64,000 nt of DNA from Elysia chlorotica (GCA_003991915.1 RQTK01000526.1:249740-313739), one strand, 5' to 3'. Numbered from the stretch's first letter, positions 46,348 to 60,900 are shown. The notes: generated from the letters alone by a model not told the origin. Numbers and translations: made by a program.

Positions 46348-49300
46348 ATGAGCAATCTTTTTACTCAATCCTTACACTCAGTGTGTATGAGATGGGTAAG
46401 ACAATCCGGTGTTTTGATGCTCAGAAATAGCAACCAGAGCTGTGCCTTCACATGTCGATGCGCAACTGCCCAAGTCTGTCACAACGAAGATGTAAGCACT
46501 AAAATCAACAGTAACTTTTTGGGAATGGTTGATAATTCTGGCCAAACTAAAAACTTCTCGTTATTATCATTGAGAGAAACACAAAGAATTTAAATATGTA
46601 ACATATAAAAATGTAGTTCTTAATGTTTATGGAAGCAAATAAACAGCATTTTGTTAATTTCAACCTGTACTTAAGTTTGAAAAGTGTCACACCCCCAAAG
46701 CAAGTATTATGCAGGAGCTTTAAAGTTACTTGTACCGTACATAAGAAAGATTCTATCATTATAACAAATATATAGAAATACTCACACATTTCTTTTTGTT
46801 TTTTCTCCAATGTATAATGAAAAACCCAGTCACATGTTTTGAAATGTTGTATCACAAGTATATATATCTCCATACAACTGTTATTTCACAAACAGAATCA
46901 AAATATAGCATCATGTGGGAACAGATTGAGAAAAAATTGTATCCAGGAACATGTCACCAGTCAGCAATTTGTTACAAGACAATTTCACTGGACAGCTCCT
47001 TGTAATAAACTAGAGTAAGTTAATTTTTAAAATCTGTTTTTCTTCTTCTGAATCTTGCATGATATGTGAGGAACGATTTGGCTCCATTGGATGGCAAGGA
47101 AGAATATAAAAGAATATATATAATTAACTCTTTAAACGATTCTCTTAAACTTGATATTGATCATTAATTTTCCAGTTATAACATAAAAGGTCATTGCTTT
47201 GCATCAGGCTGATCAGGTTCACTTTTGACCATGCTACATTAGCTGGACAGATTTTTTTTCCATCAATATTATAGCGATGTATGTAACATTATGATTAAGC
47301 AATCAGCTGATTCTATGGCATGCAAAGGCCTTAAAGTGGAGATAAAATTAAAATGCATCAAGGAAAGTTATGGCATACAACTTACTTTATAATGCTGTGT
47401 GCCAAAATCAAACGGGACCCTAACTTTTTGTTTTAAAAATTCTGTCAAAGAATATGGGACCAATTTAAACCTTTATTTACCTTAGATAGATAGGCATCAC
47501 TTTTCATGATTTTGCATAGATCCATATAATTGTTCAGATTCAGTAACTATTCTGGGTTCAAACTCATCCAACATTTATTAACTTTTTAAATTTGTTCTGG
47601 CACGAACAATTTAAATGAAGACATATTTAACAATTGTGCTTTTTTTTTTTTACATAAAAATCTGATTTGTTATACACAATCAGCACTTAAAGCGATCACT
47701 GCCATCATCAAATATTGGTAATTACTGCCTTTCAGATCTACTCCCCTTTCAGAAGCAGAGTATGAAAACTACGCAGAAGAGACATTAGATTCCCTCACAG
47801 AGTTTTTTGAAGACTTACCAGAGATTGAGCAGTGCAGTGAGGACTATGACTGTGCATATGGGGTATGTTAGCTTTGTCTCTTTTTTTCTTGTCCTTTAAT
47901 CTCAGTGTGGCTGCAATTTTTATGCAGTTACTTAGGCTTTAAGGCTACCTCTTTTATTGATAGATTTCTTTGTCTTTTATATATATATATTGTTAATTAT
48001 TTACAATTTGATGTGTCTTCCTAAATTTGTTCTTTTTTCTTAAAAACAGCCAAACAACTTCTGTTAAACATAATTTATTAATATTAAATTCTAATGTCTT
48101 TCATGTTGTAATATAGCATGTATTAAACTTAACTTTAAAGTAAAGGCTGATGTTTCATTTACCCTAGAGTTTATATTTTTGTGCTCTCCCCATTTTTCTT
48201 GAAATGTTTTGTTTTATCTAATGACTCACATTAATGTTGATATATCCCTGGAAAAGGAAATAACAAAGTCATTTTTCCTTTTCAAGTTCACACAAGTTTT
48301 GAACTTTTTTAGCTCAATTTTTGGAATTAGTCTTTTGAGATCCAGCTTTAAATAGTGCAGCTCAAAAAAAACTAAAAAAAAAGTCAATTTCTCTAATTAT
48401 ACTCTTTTTTTAAATAATTATAACAGAGTGGGGTTTTAACTATTCATCTGAGCAGCATTGATGGAACATTCGTAATTAATAAGCAGACACCTAATAAACA
48501 GATCTGGCTGTCATCTCCCCTAAGGTAAGTTTAGTATTTTGTATGTTTTGAATAACTGGCCCTGCAGTTTTCCGTTGCTGCAATTGCGCAAAAAATAGCA
48601 AAATTGGGATTTTTTTTTTATTTTTTTTTACTCCTCTCTAAATGAACCCAACAATTTAAGACTTAAATTCAACTTCACAACTGGCAATGAACACACAAGA
48701 TGTTCTTTTCTCCCTCCCTCCTTACCTCTCTGTCTCTTTCTCACTCAGGCAATGCAGTGATATAAGGGCTCCTTTCTCAGTGGATCACATTATACTGACA
48801 CCGAGTCAGCCAGTAGTGTGTAAAATGTGACAAATAAAATTGCCTTATTGGTGGTTTCAAACCTCTAGAGTGTGAGTCCATTACACTACCACATAAGCCA
48901 ATATTGTCCATGGTTTGAGATTAGGTGAGGGGCAGTTATTTGGCCACCTTTTATGATTTTCATGTAGGTGTTTTGCTTTGTACTAATTAGTATATAAGGG
49001 AAATCATTCATTTTTATTCTACTTCGCATTTAATATACATGCAGTAATAATATAGAGTTAATGACAATTATACCGTTATGCCAATTTTCAGTAAATTTAC
49101 TTATTGTCACTAAAAAAGATGGCTGGTCAAAGTTCAGGGAAAATCTATCAAGGGATTATGTTGCGTGATTCAATATGCTATAGGAATAGGTTAAGGAAAA
49201 ACTAAATGATCCACTTGGCATCACTGATCATAGTAGAATAATTTTGAAATATAACTCTGCTTGTTTCTCCTAACAGTGGCCCAAAGCGATATGATTATCT

Positions 49301-49442
49301 AGATGGGCAATGGATATACCTTAGAGATGGCTCCAGCCTTCATAGACATCTGGAGACAGAAATGACGGCTATTCTTGGTTTTAAAATCGATCTTACAAAA
49401 TGCAAGTTTTACGGTCAAGGTGTCCCCAAGCAACCAGCTTGA
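46348..49442 (+). CDS. FXN: Frataxin, mitochondrial, complete
   Basis: Mitochondrial matrix protein that, in known orthologues, speeds sulfur transfer on the NFS1-ISCU iron-sulfur cluster assembly complex. Five exons in phase (46348-46491, 46896-47014, 47736-47862, 48427-48524, 49277-49442) give 217 aa, against 210 in human. The first 85-90 residues are rich in Arg, Ser and Gln and poor in acid, as expected for a matrix targeting sequence with processing sites. The mature domain starts near [17 protein letters not shown]. The acidic first helix ([14 protein letters not shown]) and the sheet motif [14 protein letters not shown] (148-161), then SGPKRYDY, are conserved and include the Trp and Gln/Asn contacts used on ISCU. 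The start is the first ATG, 22 bases after an acceptor CTGCAG at 46325, implying a 5' UTR intron. Exon 2 encodes only presequence and has no strong conservation; it was placed by splice phase and open frame. Confidence 0.96.
48750..48902 (-). mobile_element. tRNA-derived SINE in the last frataxin intron
   Basis: Inverted, diverged body: CTCCTTTCTCAGTGGATCAC, ATTATACTGACACCGAGTCA, GCCAGTAGTGTG, and an eroded head (GTTTCAAACCTCTAG, TCCATTACACTACCAC). Confidence 0.75.
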
Positions 49443-50616
49443 TTCTGTTTTTCTTTAGTTGTTCATGTAATCAATTACTTCCATTGTTGTCACTGTGTAA
49501 TATTGTTCAAGTTGAATAATGTGGTGTTGACTCGATAAGGCGCGTTCCTGTTGCAGATCGATTGTTGAATAATCATAAATCACATGAGTTGGACACACTA
49601 TCTTGTCAACAATATCAAAATAACGAATACTAGAAATCCTTTGCAGAAACGCAATGATTTAACTTTTTTAATAAACACGTTGTCTGAGGGTTAAGAATGC
49701 AACTCAAGAATGTCCAGATTTAAATCAGTACTTGACAATATATCTAGATCTATGGACCTCAACAACAGCAAAATAATAGAGCCCACTGCAGCAAGATGTT
49801 ACAACGGGATCAGAAGTATAAACACTCCTATCTCTACAAAAAACATGAATTATCTTTACTCTACTGGGCTCTTCTCTTATATACACAGAACACAGATCTA
49901 GAATTTGCCAGGCCTTCTTTGCTTTTTCAAGAAAGTTTAAGAAACATCAAGACTCTAGCTCACATATTCATTGACATAAAGCACCCCCTCTGTTCTAAGC
50001 CTGGACCGTCTCTGAGCATATCCCCGAACCTTCAAAAATCAAAGTCTGTGGCAGCAAACAGTTGGATTGTTTAACACTACTCACACCCGGTGCATGTCGC
50101 GTACGCATTAACAATGTCACAAGTAATTTATGCTTTGTTTGGGAAGAGCATTATATAACAAACAGAAATTGTGTATTTTGCTAAAAATTCCTGGCAGTTT
50201 GTATCTTTGATGTTTGTATCTCTTCTGTTTTCTAACCAAAGTAAAGACGTGGTGACATAAGTTTGGAACAGGAGTTGTGTACAGAGCAATGTTTGTATTT
50301 GTCTAAAATGTAATTCTTGTTTTGTCGATTGAAAGTATTTAGTCTCTTTTACAAGTTTATACGTAATGTTTTTTTTTTCCTCTTTTCACCAAAGTGCTTT
50401 TGAGATTGTTTAAATAATTATATTTATTTTACCAATCAACACGAATTTGTAAATCATTTTTTTGTGTTAACTTGAATGACAAAATGGCTTGCTAGTGGCA
50501 AAACTGTTTTTGAAAGTGTAATATATTTTGTGAATTTATTAAACTGCTGCAAACAATACATCACCTCAATGTATAATGATCTATCTAACTTTATATTTGT
50601 AGTATATTACAAATCA

Positions 50617-50622
50617 AATAAA
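50617..50622 (+). terminator. Candidate frataxin polyadenylation signal
   Basis: AATAAA in ATCAAATAAAATTTTTAC, about 1.2 kb after the stop codon. A proximal site is not obvious. Use is inferred. Confidence 0.4.
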
Positions 50623-51191
50623 ATTTTTACATAGAATACACCTCCATATCATTGGGTAATGCTAGGACTATTTTGTTGGATTTTTTTTTTATTATGCTTT
50701 AACTTTAAACATGAAACATGTACAAAGTGAACAGATGACAAAAAATGATCGAAAAATACTTTGTATCACTGATATGTCGAGAAATCCAGTTCAACTGTAA
50801 CCAATAGTTGAAAATAAGAACATTTTAATGATAAAATTGAATCACTATAGTGATGAAAACCATACATGAATTTACTTACTAAAATAGTATTTGAATTTTG
50901 TATTCTTCATATTAGCCCACCATCCTTGTCCAGTATAATTTTGTTTCTTTTTTGTTGTTTTTGTCTGCCTTTCATAGGGCAAATGTTTGCTGGGCTATTT
51001 GAGAAAACAATTGAAATTTAGAGAATAGAGCCAGAGAGACATATTATTATGGGTATGATTCTAACAAAGCCAATAAGATAGAAATAACTTCTCCTCCTTC
51101 AACAATTTGATTTATGAAAGACTTGCATAATCAGATTTTAATCTATGAGGTTTCAACTGAATTGGGTGTATGTATTTTTGTAAGCCATATG

Positions 51192-51312
51192 CAACGGATT
51201 TAGGAAATTCTGTTCATTCTTTTATTTCTTAACATTTAAATGCAAGTAAAGCGATACACAACGGATTTAGGAAATTCTGTTCATTCTTTTATTTCTTAAC
51301 ATTTAAATGCAG
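51192..51312. repeat. Tandem duplication, about 67-bp period
   Basis: The 53 bases from CAACGGATTTAGGAAATTCT through AACATTTAAATGCA at 51192-51244 recur without change at about 51259-51311, separated by AGTAAAGCGATACA. Recent local duplication. Confidence 0.93.
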
Positions 51313-51704
51313 TTGGCAACTTCAGCAGTTATATGCTTAATGAACATTGACATGTTACTCACTATACAGCTTGCGCGAGAAAGTTTGACTTCACAGTTAG
51401 CATAAAAATGTGGATAATTTTGTCTTTGTCCTCAACATAACAATTGTGTTTGCACTTTTATTTGTAGACCCCCTTTACCACCATTATATCAATTTGTGTG
51501 AGTCTTGATTGACTACACTTCATCAAAATCTCAGCATGTGGCTTGGCTTATGGGAAATGATTCTTAATTTTGATATGCTTATGTTGTATATTTGTTATTT
51601 GGCAGGAATTAAAGCATTCACAGTTCCATCTTTCCTGTAACGAATTCCTTCCTGTTGTTTTGTGATAATTTTACCTTTTATTATTAGATATATTGGATCG
51701 TAAG

Positions 51705-51800
51705 CACAACATTGTTGTAAGCTTACGACTTTTCTTAAGAAATGGGAATAATTAGGCTTACGACAAGTTGTAAGCTATCGCAGCATTGTACTTATGATCC
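51705..51800. mobile_element. Foldback MITE, about 96 bp
   Basis: The left arm GGATCGTAAGCACAACATTG then TTGTAAGCTTACGAC pairs with the inverted right arm GGCTTACGACAAGTTGTAAG, CTATCGCAGCATTGTACTTA, TGATCC. It shares arm sequence with the copy at 44819-44968. Confidence 0.78.
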
Positions 51801-53423
51801 AGAGAACATAAGATCGTTTAATTTATGGTACACAGTATTATTTATGGACTCGATTTGGGTGGGATAAAAACATGATTTTATTCTTTGTACATTCAGTGAC
51901 TTTAAATCTGTATTTTTTTTTTTTTTACACCACTTAGTTTTCAGATTTATTTTTCATTAAGTAGCTAGCGAGTTTGCTATTGAAAGAATGTCTCATTTAT
52001 TTGATTTCCATGTGGAAACAAGATTATTAATTTGAATCCTGGAATATTAAACATTTTTGGGTGCCTTGTAGTGTAAAAAAAAAAATACATGTAATGATGT
52101 ATTGATATGAAAGGGTCTTGTCCCATTTCAACAAGATTCTTTCGTGTCTGTATTAATTAGTAAAAAACAGAAACTTGCAATAAATCTTTAAGAGCTTTCA
52201 CACTTGTTTTCTTTGTCCTTTTTTAAAGTATACATGTATATGTGCAAGTGTTTCTAGGATTATCTAGAAATACTCTTTGTCAAATTACTTCAGTGGTTAT
52301 GTCTATTCTCTCTTTTTGAGAAAGATCTTACAGACGAAGTGTTAAAGTGCCTGTCCAAGCATTTTAGTGTTCTTGTAATATGAAAGATATAAAATAATTC
52401 AGTGATTGCCTTTTGAATAAAAACTGAAGAAATAAATAATCGGAATGAGCAGCTAACGTATAGCAGCTAGAAAATACTGTAATACAGACTAATACAAAAA
52501 AGATTACCCCAACATTTTGGAGGTACATTGTGTTTGTATTACTATGTTTGGGAATTTTAAGGTTGGGGACATACATGTATTTTTTTTTTTAAGTTCTAAA
52601 ATGTTGCATTTAATGTTCACTTATAAATTATTAAATTTCGTTTTATGAAATTTTAAATGAAAGGTTTTACTTAAAGTTCAAGTGGAATTATCTTCAGTTA
52701 AACACCAGCACTAAGAGCAAAAGAAGTATTGCTGAAGTCATAGTGCCACAGAAATCCATGTCAAATTTAAAGTGATTTAAGACTCCTGGTACTAAACAGT
52801 CTATTGTCTTTGAAAAGCTTTGATACAATACATTAGCAAAATGGGAACAATTGGGGAAGAGAAAATTGATGCACCATTAATCTGTGATACTTCCATGCAC
52901 TGAAATGACATTTTCCTTCACATCCTGCAGTGTTATACTAATAACTATATAAAGTGCAGTAATTATTACAAGAAAAATATTGAAAAATCGTTTTGGCATT
53001 ATAAAGTTTTAATCCAAATCACTATAAAAAATGCATTTTGTCAATACATGTAATGATGGTTTATTTTCTCAATATTGAGATGTAATGTAAACTTACGTGC
53101 ATCTTTTTGCAAGATATAGAAATCTATCATGAGTATCAATAAAATATTGGTAATACTTTATACATCATTTCTATGTCACTTTTTTGTTTGTGCATTTACC
53201 TCTATCTATTCCCATCTTTCATAGTGCTCTGTCTCCCTTCTCTCAAACAAACATTTTATATTTTCAACCTTCGTTTTTCTTTCCATCATGTAATTTCTCT
53301 ATCTGTCCGCCTATGTTCTGTGGGTGTGTGTGTGTCTCTCTGTCTCTCTCACATACACACACACTTTCTCTGTCTGTCTGTTTCAGTCATCTTCTCTCTG
53401 TCTCTCTCTGTCTCTGTCTCTCT

Positions 53424-53426
53424 GTC

Positions 53427-53508
<82 letters not shown>
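53424..53508. repeat. (TC)n microsatellite
   Basis: TC array preceded by degenerate TGTC/TCTG repeats from about 53325. About 280 bases downstream of the villin-type stop codon. Confidence 0.97.
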
Positions 53509-53513
<5 letters not shown>

Positions 53514-53788
53514 AATAGAAGAGACATATAACAACTTTTGTTACCTCTTGCTTAGTTTAAAGTACTACAAAGGTGTTTCATGTGAATGTATACATGCACT
53601 CACCTTGTCAATTTACTACATTAGACTGCATATTTGTACAGTTTGCAATACATAATAAGATCATTTCTAAATATCTCAGATTCATCTTTGTCTTTACTAG
53701 AAGTAAATTAAGCAGAAATTAGAATAAGATTTACAACATTTATATTACAGTAATTATAAATATTCATTTGCAGAAATAAGAATACGAG

Positions 53789-56700
53789 TTATAAATATCC
53801 ATTTGTGATTGAGCCTAAAAATGTTTCTCCATTGGTCAAAGTTCGAGTGAATGAGGGCTCATGTTTTGGAGATGAGGAACTGTTGTTGGTCAGCTTGCTA
53901 GATCGCAGAATCTGAGCCTGCTTCCACAGTGGCAGGCGATAGAACTGGGCTCTACTTTGGTGCAGTACTCGAGCAAAATCTGCATCGCTGAGATGGTTCT
54001 GTGGTAAAAGGAATAATTATACATGTACTTTAAAAAAAATTCCCTTTTTTTTTTTGGTTTTGGTGTGTGTGTGAGTGCTCAGAGAGTTAATATATTTTAA
54101 ATGTTATAATTTAACTGTGATCAATATTTTTCTACAGTGTATTTGTTTATCAATTGTTAAACTTCTCATTCATGGTGATAGGTTGTTGGACAAAATTTTA
54201 GGACAATGCCTAGTGCAACTGTGACATTCAGCTCAAAAGATTTTTTTTTTTCAGATTGAAGAGAAATTTGCTAACAGCTATTTAAACAGAATCCCTTTTT
54301 GAAAAATCCCAATTGCTAAATCTAGTTTTGAAACTCAGATAAAAATGCCCTTACTTCTTTATGATGCAAGTCAATTTCTGCAGGTAATTCTTCCTCTTTA
54401 ACCAAGTTCTTATATGGGACTTTGACCGCATCAATGTAGTTAATGTCAATCATCTGAAACGTAAACAAAGTCGTTTAATTTCTTGCAGGTACTTTAGGGG
54501 GAAAACTGGCCAAGAGGTTATATATACTCAGTTCATGGCGTAGGTCTCCCAACCGGAAAGTCCCTGGTTCGAAACCCTGAATAAGTCCAAAATGTATTTG
54601 TCCAATTTTGTCCCCTACTGGTTGGTCAGTGTCAGTACAATGTGATCGACTGACACAGGAGTCCAGATAACCCCTGTTTTTGTGTGGCAGTATGTAAAAA
54701 TAGCAGACGTTAGTCTTGGGGCCCTAACCACAATATAGACACTTATTTAAATTTTAAAATCTTAATGTTTTGTTATTTATGTTTTCTTCAACAAAGACAA
54801 GAATTAGGATTTAAAATAATTCAACTGAGATACTGTTTAAATAAAAATACTTTGTAACAGTGTAAGGATAAATTATGACTTTGTGCATACAACTGAGATG
54901 TCATACAGACTCGCATTCTCACCATCAACAAAATACATGTGGTATAAAGAACATACAAGTATAATTATAAGTATTGCTATGAAATCTTAATTAAAATCTT
55001 GGCTCTCTCACCGGACAATCGATTTCTATCAAAGCATTTTCCTGTCGCAGTCTTTTTCTTCCAGCTTCATATGCCACCTTTCCCTATTAAAGAAAAAATA
55101 TCAAAATTAAGCACATGTTATCTTTACTGGATCCTGCATTAGATTTCTGTGTGGTTTACACTGAGGGTCCTGCATTAGATTTCTGTGTGGTTTACACTGA
55201 GAGTGACAGTGTTGAAGTAAAATCTGATCCATCATGGGCCACGGCATCCCCGCCCGACCCTCTCTCATGTGTGGCAGCACATTAAATCTTGCTCTCAGAA
55301 TCACACGATCGGCAGATTTATTTGTCTGATTTTGTCCCCTGTAACTGGCTGGGTCAGTGTCAGTGTCAGTTTATTGTGATTGGCTGAGACAGGAGTATTG
55401 GTATCCCCGCCCTGTCTCATGTTTGGCGGCACATAATTGTCACGTCAGTCTTGGGCCCATTTCAAAATATAGCCTATAGAGTGCTGCGGTTGATCGTTTA
55501 AATAAGCCAACTCAACTCAACTATTTAGTGCTAACGTTTGACGTTAAACAAACTCAACGCAACGCTAATTCCTCTGATCAAAGATTACTGAGGACTAAAA
55601 CGTAATTGAAGATAATAGTTTGACAAAATCTGTAGGAATGTGAGAAGAAATACATGTATGTGTATAGATTAGATAGAACTTACACCATATCCATCCCGAT
55701 CCCATGATTTGAAGTGCCTGACAAAGATGGAGGGCTCATGGTTCTGGTTGATTACCCAGATACTCATGTCTTCCTGGCACCTGGCACAAGGATCCTCATC
55801 CAAGTAGGCCTTCATGGGAATTCAATAAATCAATAAATGCAACAGTGTGAAAATTGTAAAAATGGGTACAAAATCGGAAGACTTTAGTTTTTTACTGTCA
55901 CGTTGAAATAAGTTGAAAAACGAGTGCTTTATAAAAATTGTATTCTTATCTCTTAATGATAGATACTATAGGCATATAATTATATAAGAATTTCTTTAAA
56001 ACAAATATCGTTTTACCTGGACTTATTAATTAAAAGTGTTTATAATATATTCACTGATCCACCTATGAATTAGTGGAAACTGCTTTATTTCTTTTTCATC
56101 ATTTGAATGTCTGTTAGAGGGGAATTTATGCAGTAAACAATTTACATAAACATGTATTATTATAATAAAGAATACAAATACCTTTAACAATTGCGAGGTT
56201 ACTGAGTAGTCTCTTTCCCATACCATTGAACCACACCATATTTGAACCTGGCAATGAGAATAGGCTACGTTTATGATTCTTTTTTGTTTTTGTTTTTTTG
56301 GCACCTTATGAAATAATTTCTATAAACATAAAAACTAACCAAACCAAGATAGTTAGAGCCTTTCGCACAAACACAACTCAGAAAGAAAATCAGGCATTTA
56401 AGTTCATTTCCTTTACTTAGTGTCCATTCATGGTGTATGAAATAGAACCTCAGGTTCAAAAGAAAACTCAAATGAAAATGAAGTATTTGACTTTTAGTTT
56501 TAGGAAACAATTGATCCAGCAAGTACTGTGTATCCAGAACTTCGATTTTTTTCTTTTTTTTTTTTTCAGCAAGATTGCCTTGATAGAGATAACACCTGGC
56601 TTCATGCTTCTTTTCAGAAACTGAATTGATGATTTTAAATTAGTAAAGCCTGCATTAAAAAAGGTTACACAAAAATTTGAACTTATATTTTTAATGTTAG

Positions 56701-57831
56701 GTGTATGTCTGCCTTCATTAAGTTTGATATGAAATCCACAATTTAGGAACCGATAATTCTGATGAAACACAAACTCTAGTACATGTATTGATTTAAAGAA
56801 CAGGAGTTGAAATATTCTATTAGTACTCAGCATGCCAGCAAGTCTGACAGCTACACTGAAAGACAATGAGAGGGTATTCTCTTTCATAGACAAATACAGA
56901 CGTCTTTGAATTAACTACTTTATGGCTTTGTAAAGGTTAAGGTTTTTTACAACAATGAAAATACTCCACAACAAAGAGGTAGACTGTCACAAACACTGAA
57001 TATCAGCCAATACCACCCTCACCTGATCATGACTGTCTAATATAAAAAGACCAGTTTCATTCAGATCCTGTGAACAAAAGCAAAGGATAAAGGAAAGACC
57101 AGTACCGCTTCCAGGAAAAAAAGGTTGCTTCTTTCAAAAGTTATAGGTTTTGCTTAAGCATAACTAATTTTCTCGTTTATCTTAGACTATATTTTTCCCT
57201 TCATAATTATAACTCAATACTTTTAGGCCTATTAAGTGTAACTTGTCTTAGATTGTGTGGTTAACTCCTAATACAGAATTTGTTGTATAAATAGGTGATT
57301 CGAATTTATTAACGACAAACAGTATTTTCTTCATTTTTCCCAAAGCTGCAGTTGCCAATAATTAGAAATTTCCTCAAACTTTCTGTTTTGATAACCATGT
57401 CAGTCATGTTAGCATGTATATTTACCTCCTGAGAAAAATCTGGAATATCTTGAAAAGACCATTCTCCAAAGTACATTTTACATTTGGTCAAAGTTGGGAC
57501 TCGTCTGTGGAGTTTCTATAAATAGAATAAATATGAATAAAACATTATAGATTTATTGGCTGTGAAGCCAATTAATCTAAAAAATCATTGGTATACGCGT
57601 ATTTAAATCGTAAGGAGAATGAAGCTTAAACCCCATTAAAGTGCAACCGCATTATTCCCTCATTGTGGACACAAAATTGTAAAAAGTAAAATGGAACTTT
57701 TTACTGTAAGTGTAAGAGTTCACGTTTACAGAAAGATTTAAAAACTTGTGTATGTAGGCCTATGTGTATGCTTTTTTGTCTCATTAAAAAAATCTAGCAA
57801 TATTTTGTAAAGCACAAGATAGAGAATACAT

Positions 57832-57904
<73 letters not shown>

Positions 57905-60900
57905 GATCATTATTATATCACCAAAGCTAATTTTCCAATAAATTGTAATGCTCTAAATGATAAAATCCTACCGGTTTACAAAAATCCTTAGGATAGTCTC
58001 CATTGTTCTCCACCTTCAACCAGAACGAATCATTCTCCTTCTCTTCGTTGATGATGCTGTAGTCTCGAGATCTAAAAACCGAATAGAAACAAAAATGGAT
58101 AGGCTTTACTGTTTCTGTTGGTAAACTCTTTAACTATAGTACAGAAATGGATAAGAAATTACAACCCAACGATGTCACTAGTTTGACTACTATTGTCAAA
58201 CACTTCTCCTCCTCCGCCGCCCAACCAAAAAAAAACAACAAAAAAGAATAATAAAATGATTTGAACAGCATTGTGCTTCCTTCTAATTTAAGTTGGCCAA
58301 TAATATACAACATCCATTAACTATTCAAAAGAAAGAAATGGACCTATGACATTAACAAGAAACAGGCCCCCTGAAGTTTGATTAAAAATTATAACACTTT
58401 GCCAACTTTGTACATTTTTGTAACAGAGTTAACCAACCTTTCTGGACAAAAGTATGTCAACATGTTCTTTGCGTATTCTCTGTCATTGGCGCGGGCATTC
58501 TGTTTGTGGGATGTGGGAATACATTATTGATGAATTGCTATCACTATAGTGATTGTTCCTAAGAAAAGTATGAGGACATTGATATGGTCTGTTTCGTCAC
58601 GATTGGATAATATTAAGATAAGAGAAGATAAGATATATGTACTTTCATTGTCAATTCAAAGAAAATTGTCTTCGAGGTTACATGAGCTACAAAGAAGGTA
58701 GATAGCCAATAATCATCACATAATTATATTTTAAACATAAAACATAGGCTAATGTAGGAAAAATATAGAAAATGTATATAAGTATTTTTTTTATAAACAA
58801 TGAGAATATTTAATATTACACTGGTACAAAGTACTCTTTCTACACAATAGTTATTGTTTGATGAAAAAAGTATGAATAATGCATAAAGATGACTGTATAT
58901 ATTAGAATAATTATTCAAAAATACACTGATTGCATGGTAATTATTATTTAAAAGAAATAGTATAAAAGTATATCGATATGATGTGTGCGAATGAATAAAA
59001 ATGTATGAGATATTTAGGCCTATGTATATAACATAGATAGTATTATGAAATATTACACTGATTATGATTACACAATACTTGAGACAAAATATATCACAGA
59101 TTATTAAAAGATGGCATAGTACTTTAGATTTAAAGACATCTCTGCAGTGGTTTGTTCATTTACAATACATTAAAAAGTATCAGTTTTTACCTTGCCATAC
59201 CAGACAATCAATGTGTCTGATATAATCAAGAAGGCAGCTGAGGAATTTAAATAGCTGGCCAGAGGCGGCACCTGGTGATGCAGAGAAACACATGTACTTT
59301 GATAACTTACTAAATGCAGTAAACATGCTCCATTAGAAGGTATGAGTCATTTAACAAACACTTTATTTTACAAAGTGACAACTCGTTAACACAATTGCAT
59401 TGTTATTTAAACATTCTTCACCAATGTGGAGATGGAGCTAGGTAATAAAATGGCGTGGGAGGGGGAAGAAATGGCGGGAAAGGGTAGGCCTAGACCCCTA
59501 CTCTGATGTCATAGAATAAGGTTATATTTAAGCAATTGCTGTATCGACACTAAAAGAAAAAGCAAACATAAAACAACAACCTTCTTTTCTTTACTGAAAT
59601 AAGTTTTAAACTGTTAATAATTTTTTTCACAATCAAAATGAATTTTAAAGGAAAAGGAATGCGCTATGTTAGTACCTGCTCTACACGCATGCATTCTGGT
59701 CCCATCTCGCGAATGCAAAACATGTTGGGAGTTTCCACCGCCAAGAGTGGTTTGGTTGGCGTGTCGTCGACTTGTTGCGGGGAATGATGGTCAGAATCAT
59801 ACTGGATCAAGTAAGAACATGAAACAGGAGATTTATCTCCCTTAGTTCATGTTAAGCAATATTATCTAAACTAACGTTTTAAAATTCTCAACAATTACGC
59901 ATATTTTTAATACTATGTAAACCAATCATTTGACTCATATTAAGACAGGCAAATCTAAATTGCTATGTATTTAAAAGTTCTTAGTTCTGTATGATTTGTC
60001 AATTTCAAGCAATTTTTCACAACAAAATTCGCTTTGGGTTTAAGTACGTAATCTTGAAAAAATACCAAGGAATTTGAAAACAGTTATTTTAGATTATATG
60101 CTAAAGATTTCTTACCACTATCATGCTGCCTTGCAAGACCGTGAAGAAATGCCGTGGCTCCTTACCGTCCAAAACTCTCAACTGGTGTGAAGATAGGGAT
60201 CGCAATTCGTACGTTCATATTTGGGAAATAACTAAGTTTCTTTAAACAACTGTCGATGTTACTTCATTCAACGTTCATTTATCAGATATCAAGGTTTCCC
60301 ATATCATCTACCTTTATGATGCCGATCATTTCCACATTTACCATTGTAATTTCCCTCCTATTGAATATTCACTTTTTTTTATTACATAAAAAAGCAAAAA
60401 CGTTAGCCATAGTCAATTACATGTAGTATATTGTCATTATAACCAAACATGGTTACGTTGAAACCAACAATACTTGTATCTTTTTTCTCCTTACGATGTT
60501 TATCGCTTTCAGTGTTATCTCGACAGCATGTAACCAATTTACATGGAATCATATAGTTGATTCAAAACATTTTAAGCCAATTATAAAATAAGGATCACGT
60601 CTCACAAAATTCATCTCTTACCACAGAGCAAGTGTGTCCTAGAGAAGCGTCTAGCGCACACGCTGACTTGTGAGCCTGCAGCTCCTCCTCCCCGCTACAT
60701 TTGCTACCCTGAAGAAAAAGCACAATTCTGTTTAACACTTAACAGAGGTTGGGTTGTTTGTTTGTTGTTTTGTTATTTAGTGTCCAACGTCAGCACAACA
60801 TAGGTATTTTTTTACGGGCTGCCACACAGAGACAATGCGGAGATACCATGGCCCCAACCAGTTGGGGACGAAATCGAAAAAATAACGTTTTTAACTGATT

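Larger units (their letters stand above)
49443..53788. other. 3' flanks between convergent frataxin and villin-type genes
   Basis: I find no exon in these 4.3 kb. The first part to about 50.6 kb is probably frataxin 3' UTR or flank. A foldback element, a tandem duplication and a TC array are listed separately. Confidence 0.55.

Noticed and set aside
46796-47005. Open frame with Met start between frataxin exons
   Set aside because: It overlaps frataxin exon 2 in a different frame; the exon frame is fixed by splice phase on both sides.
49710-50074. Two overlapping frames of 63 and 92 codons after frataxin
   Set aside because: No domain or splice support; most likely frataxin 3' UTR.
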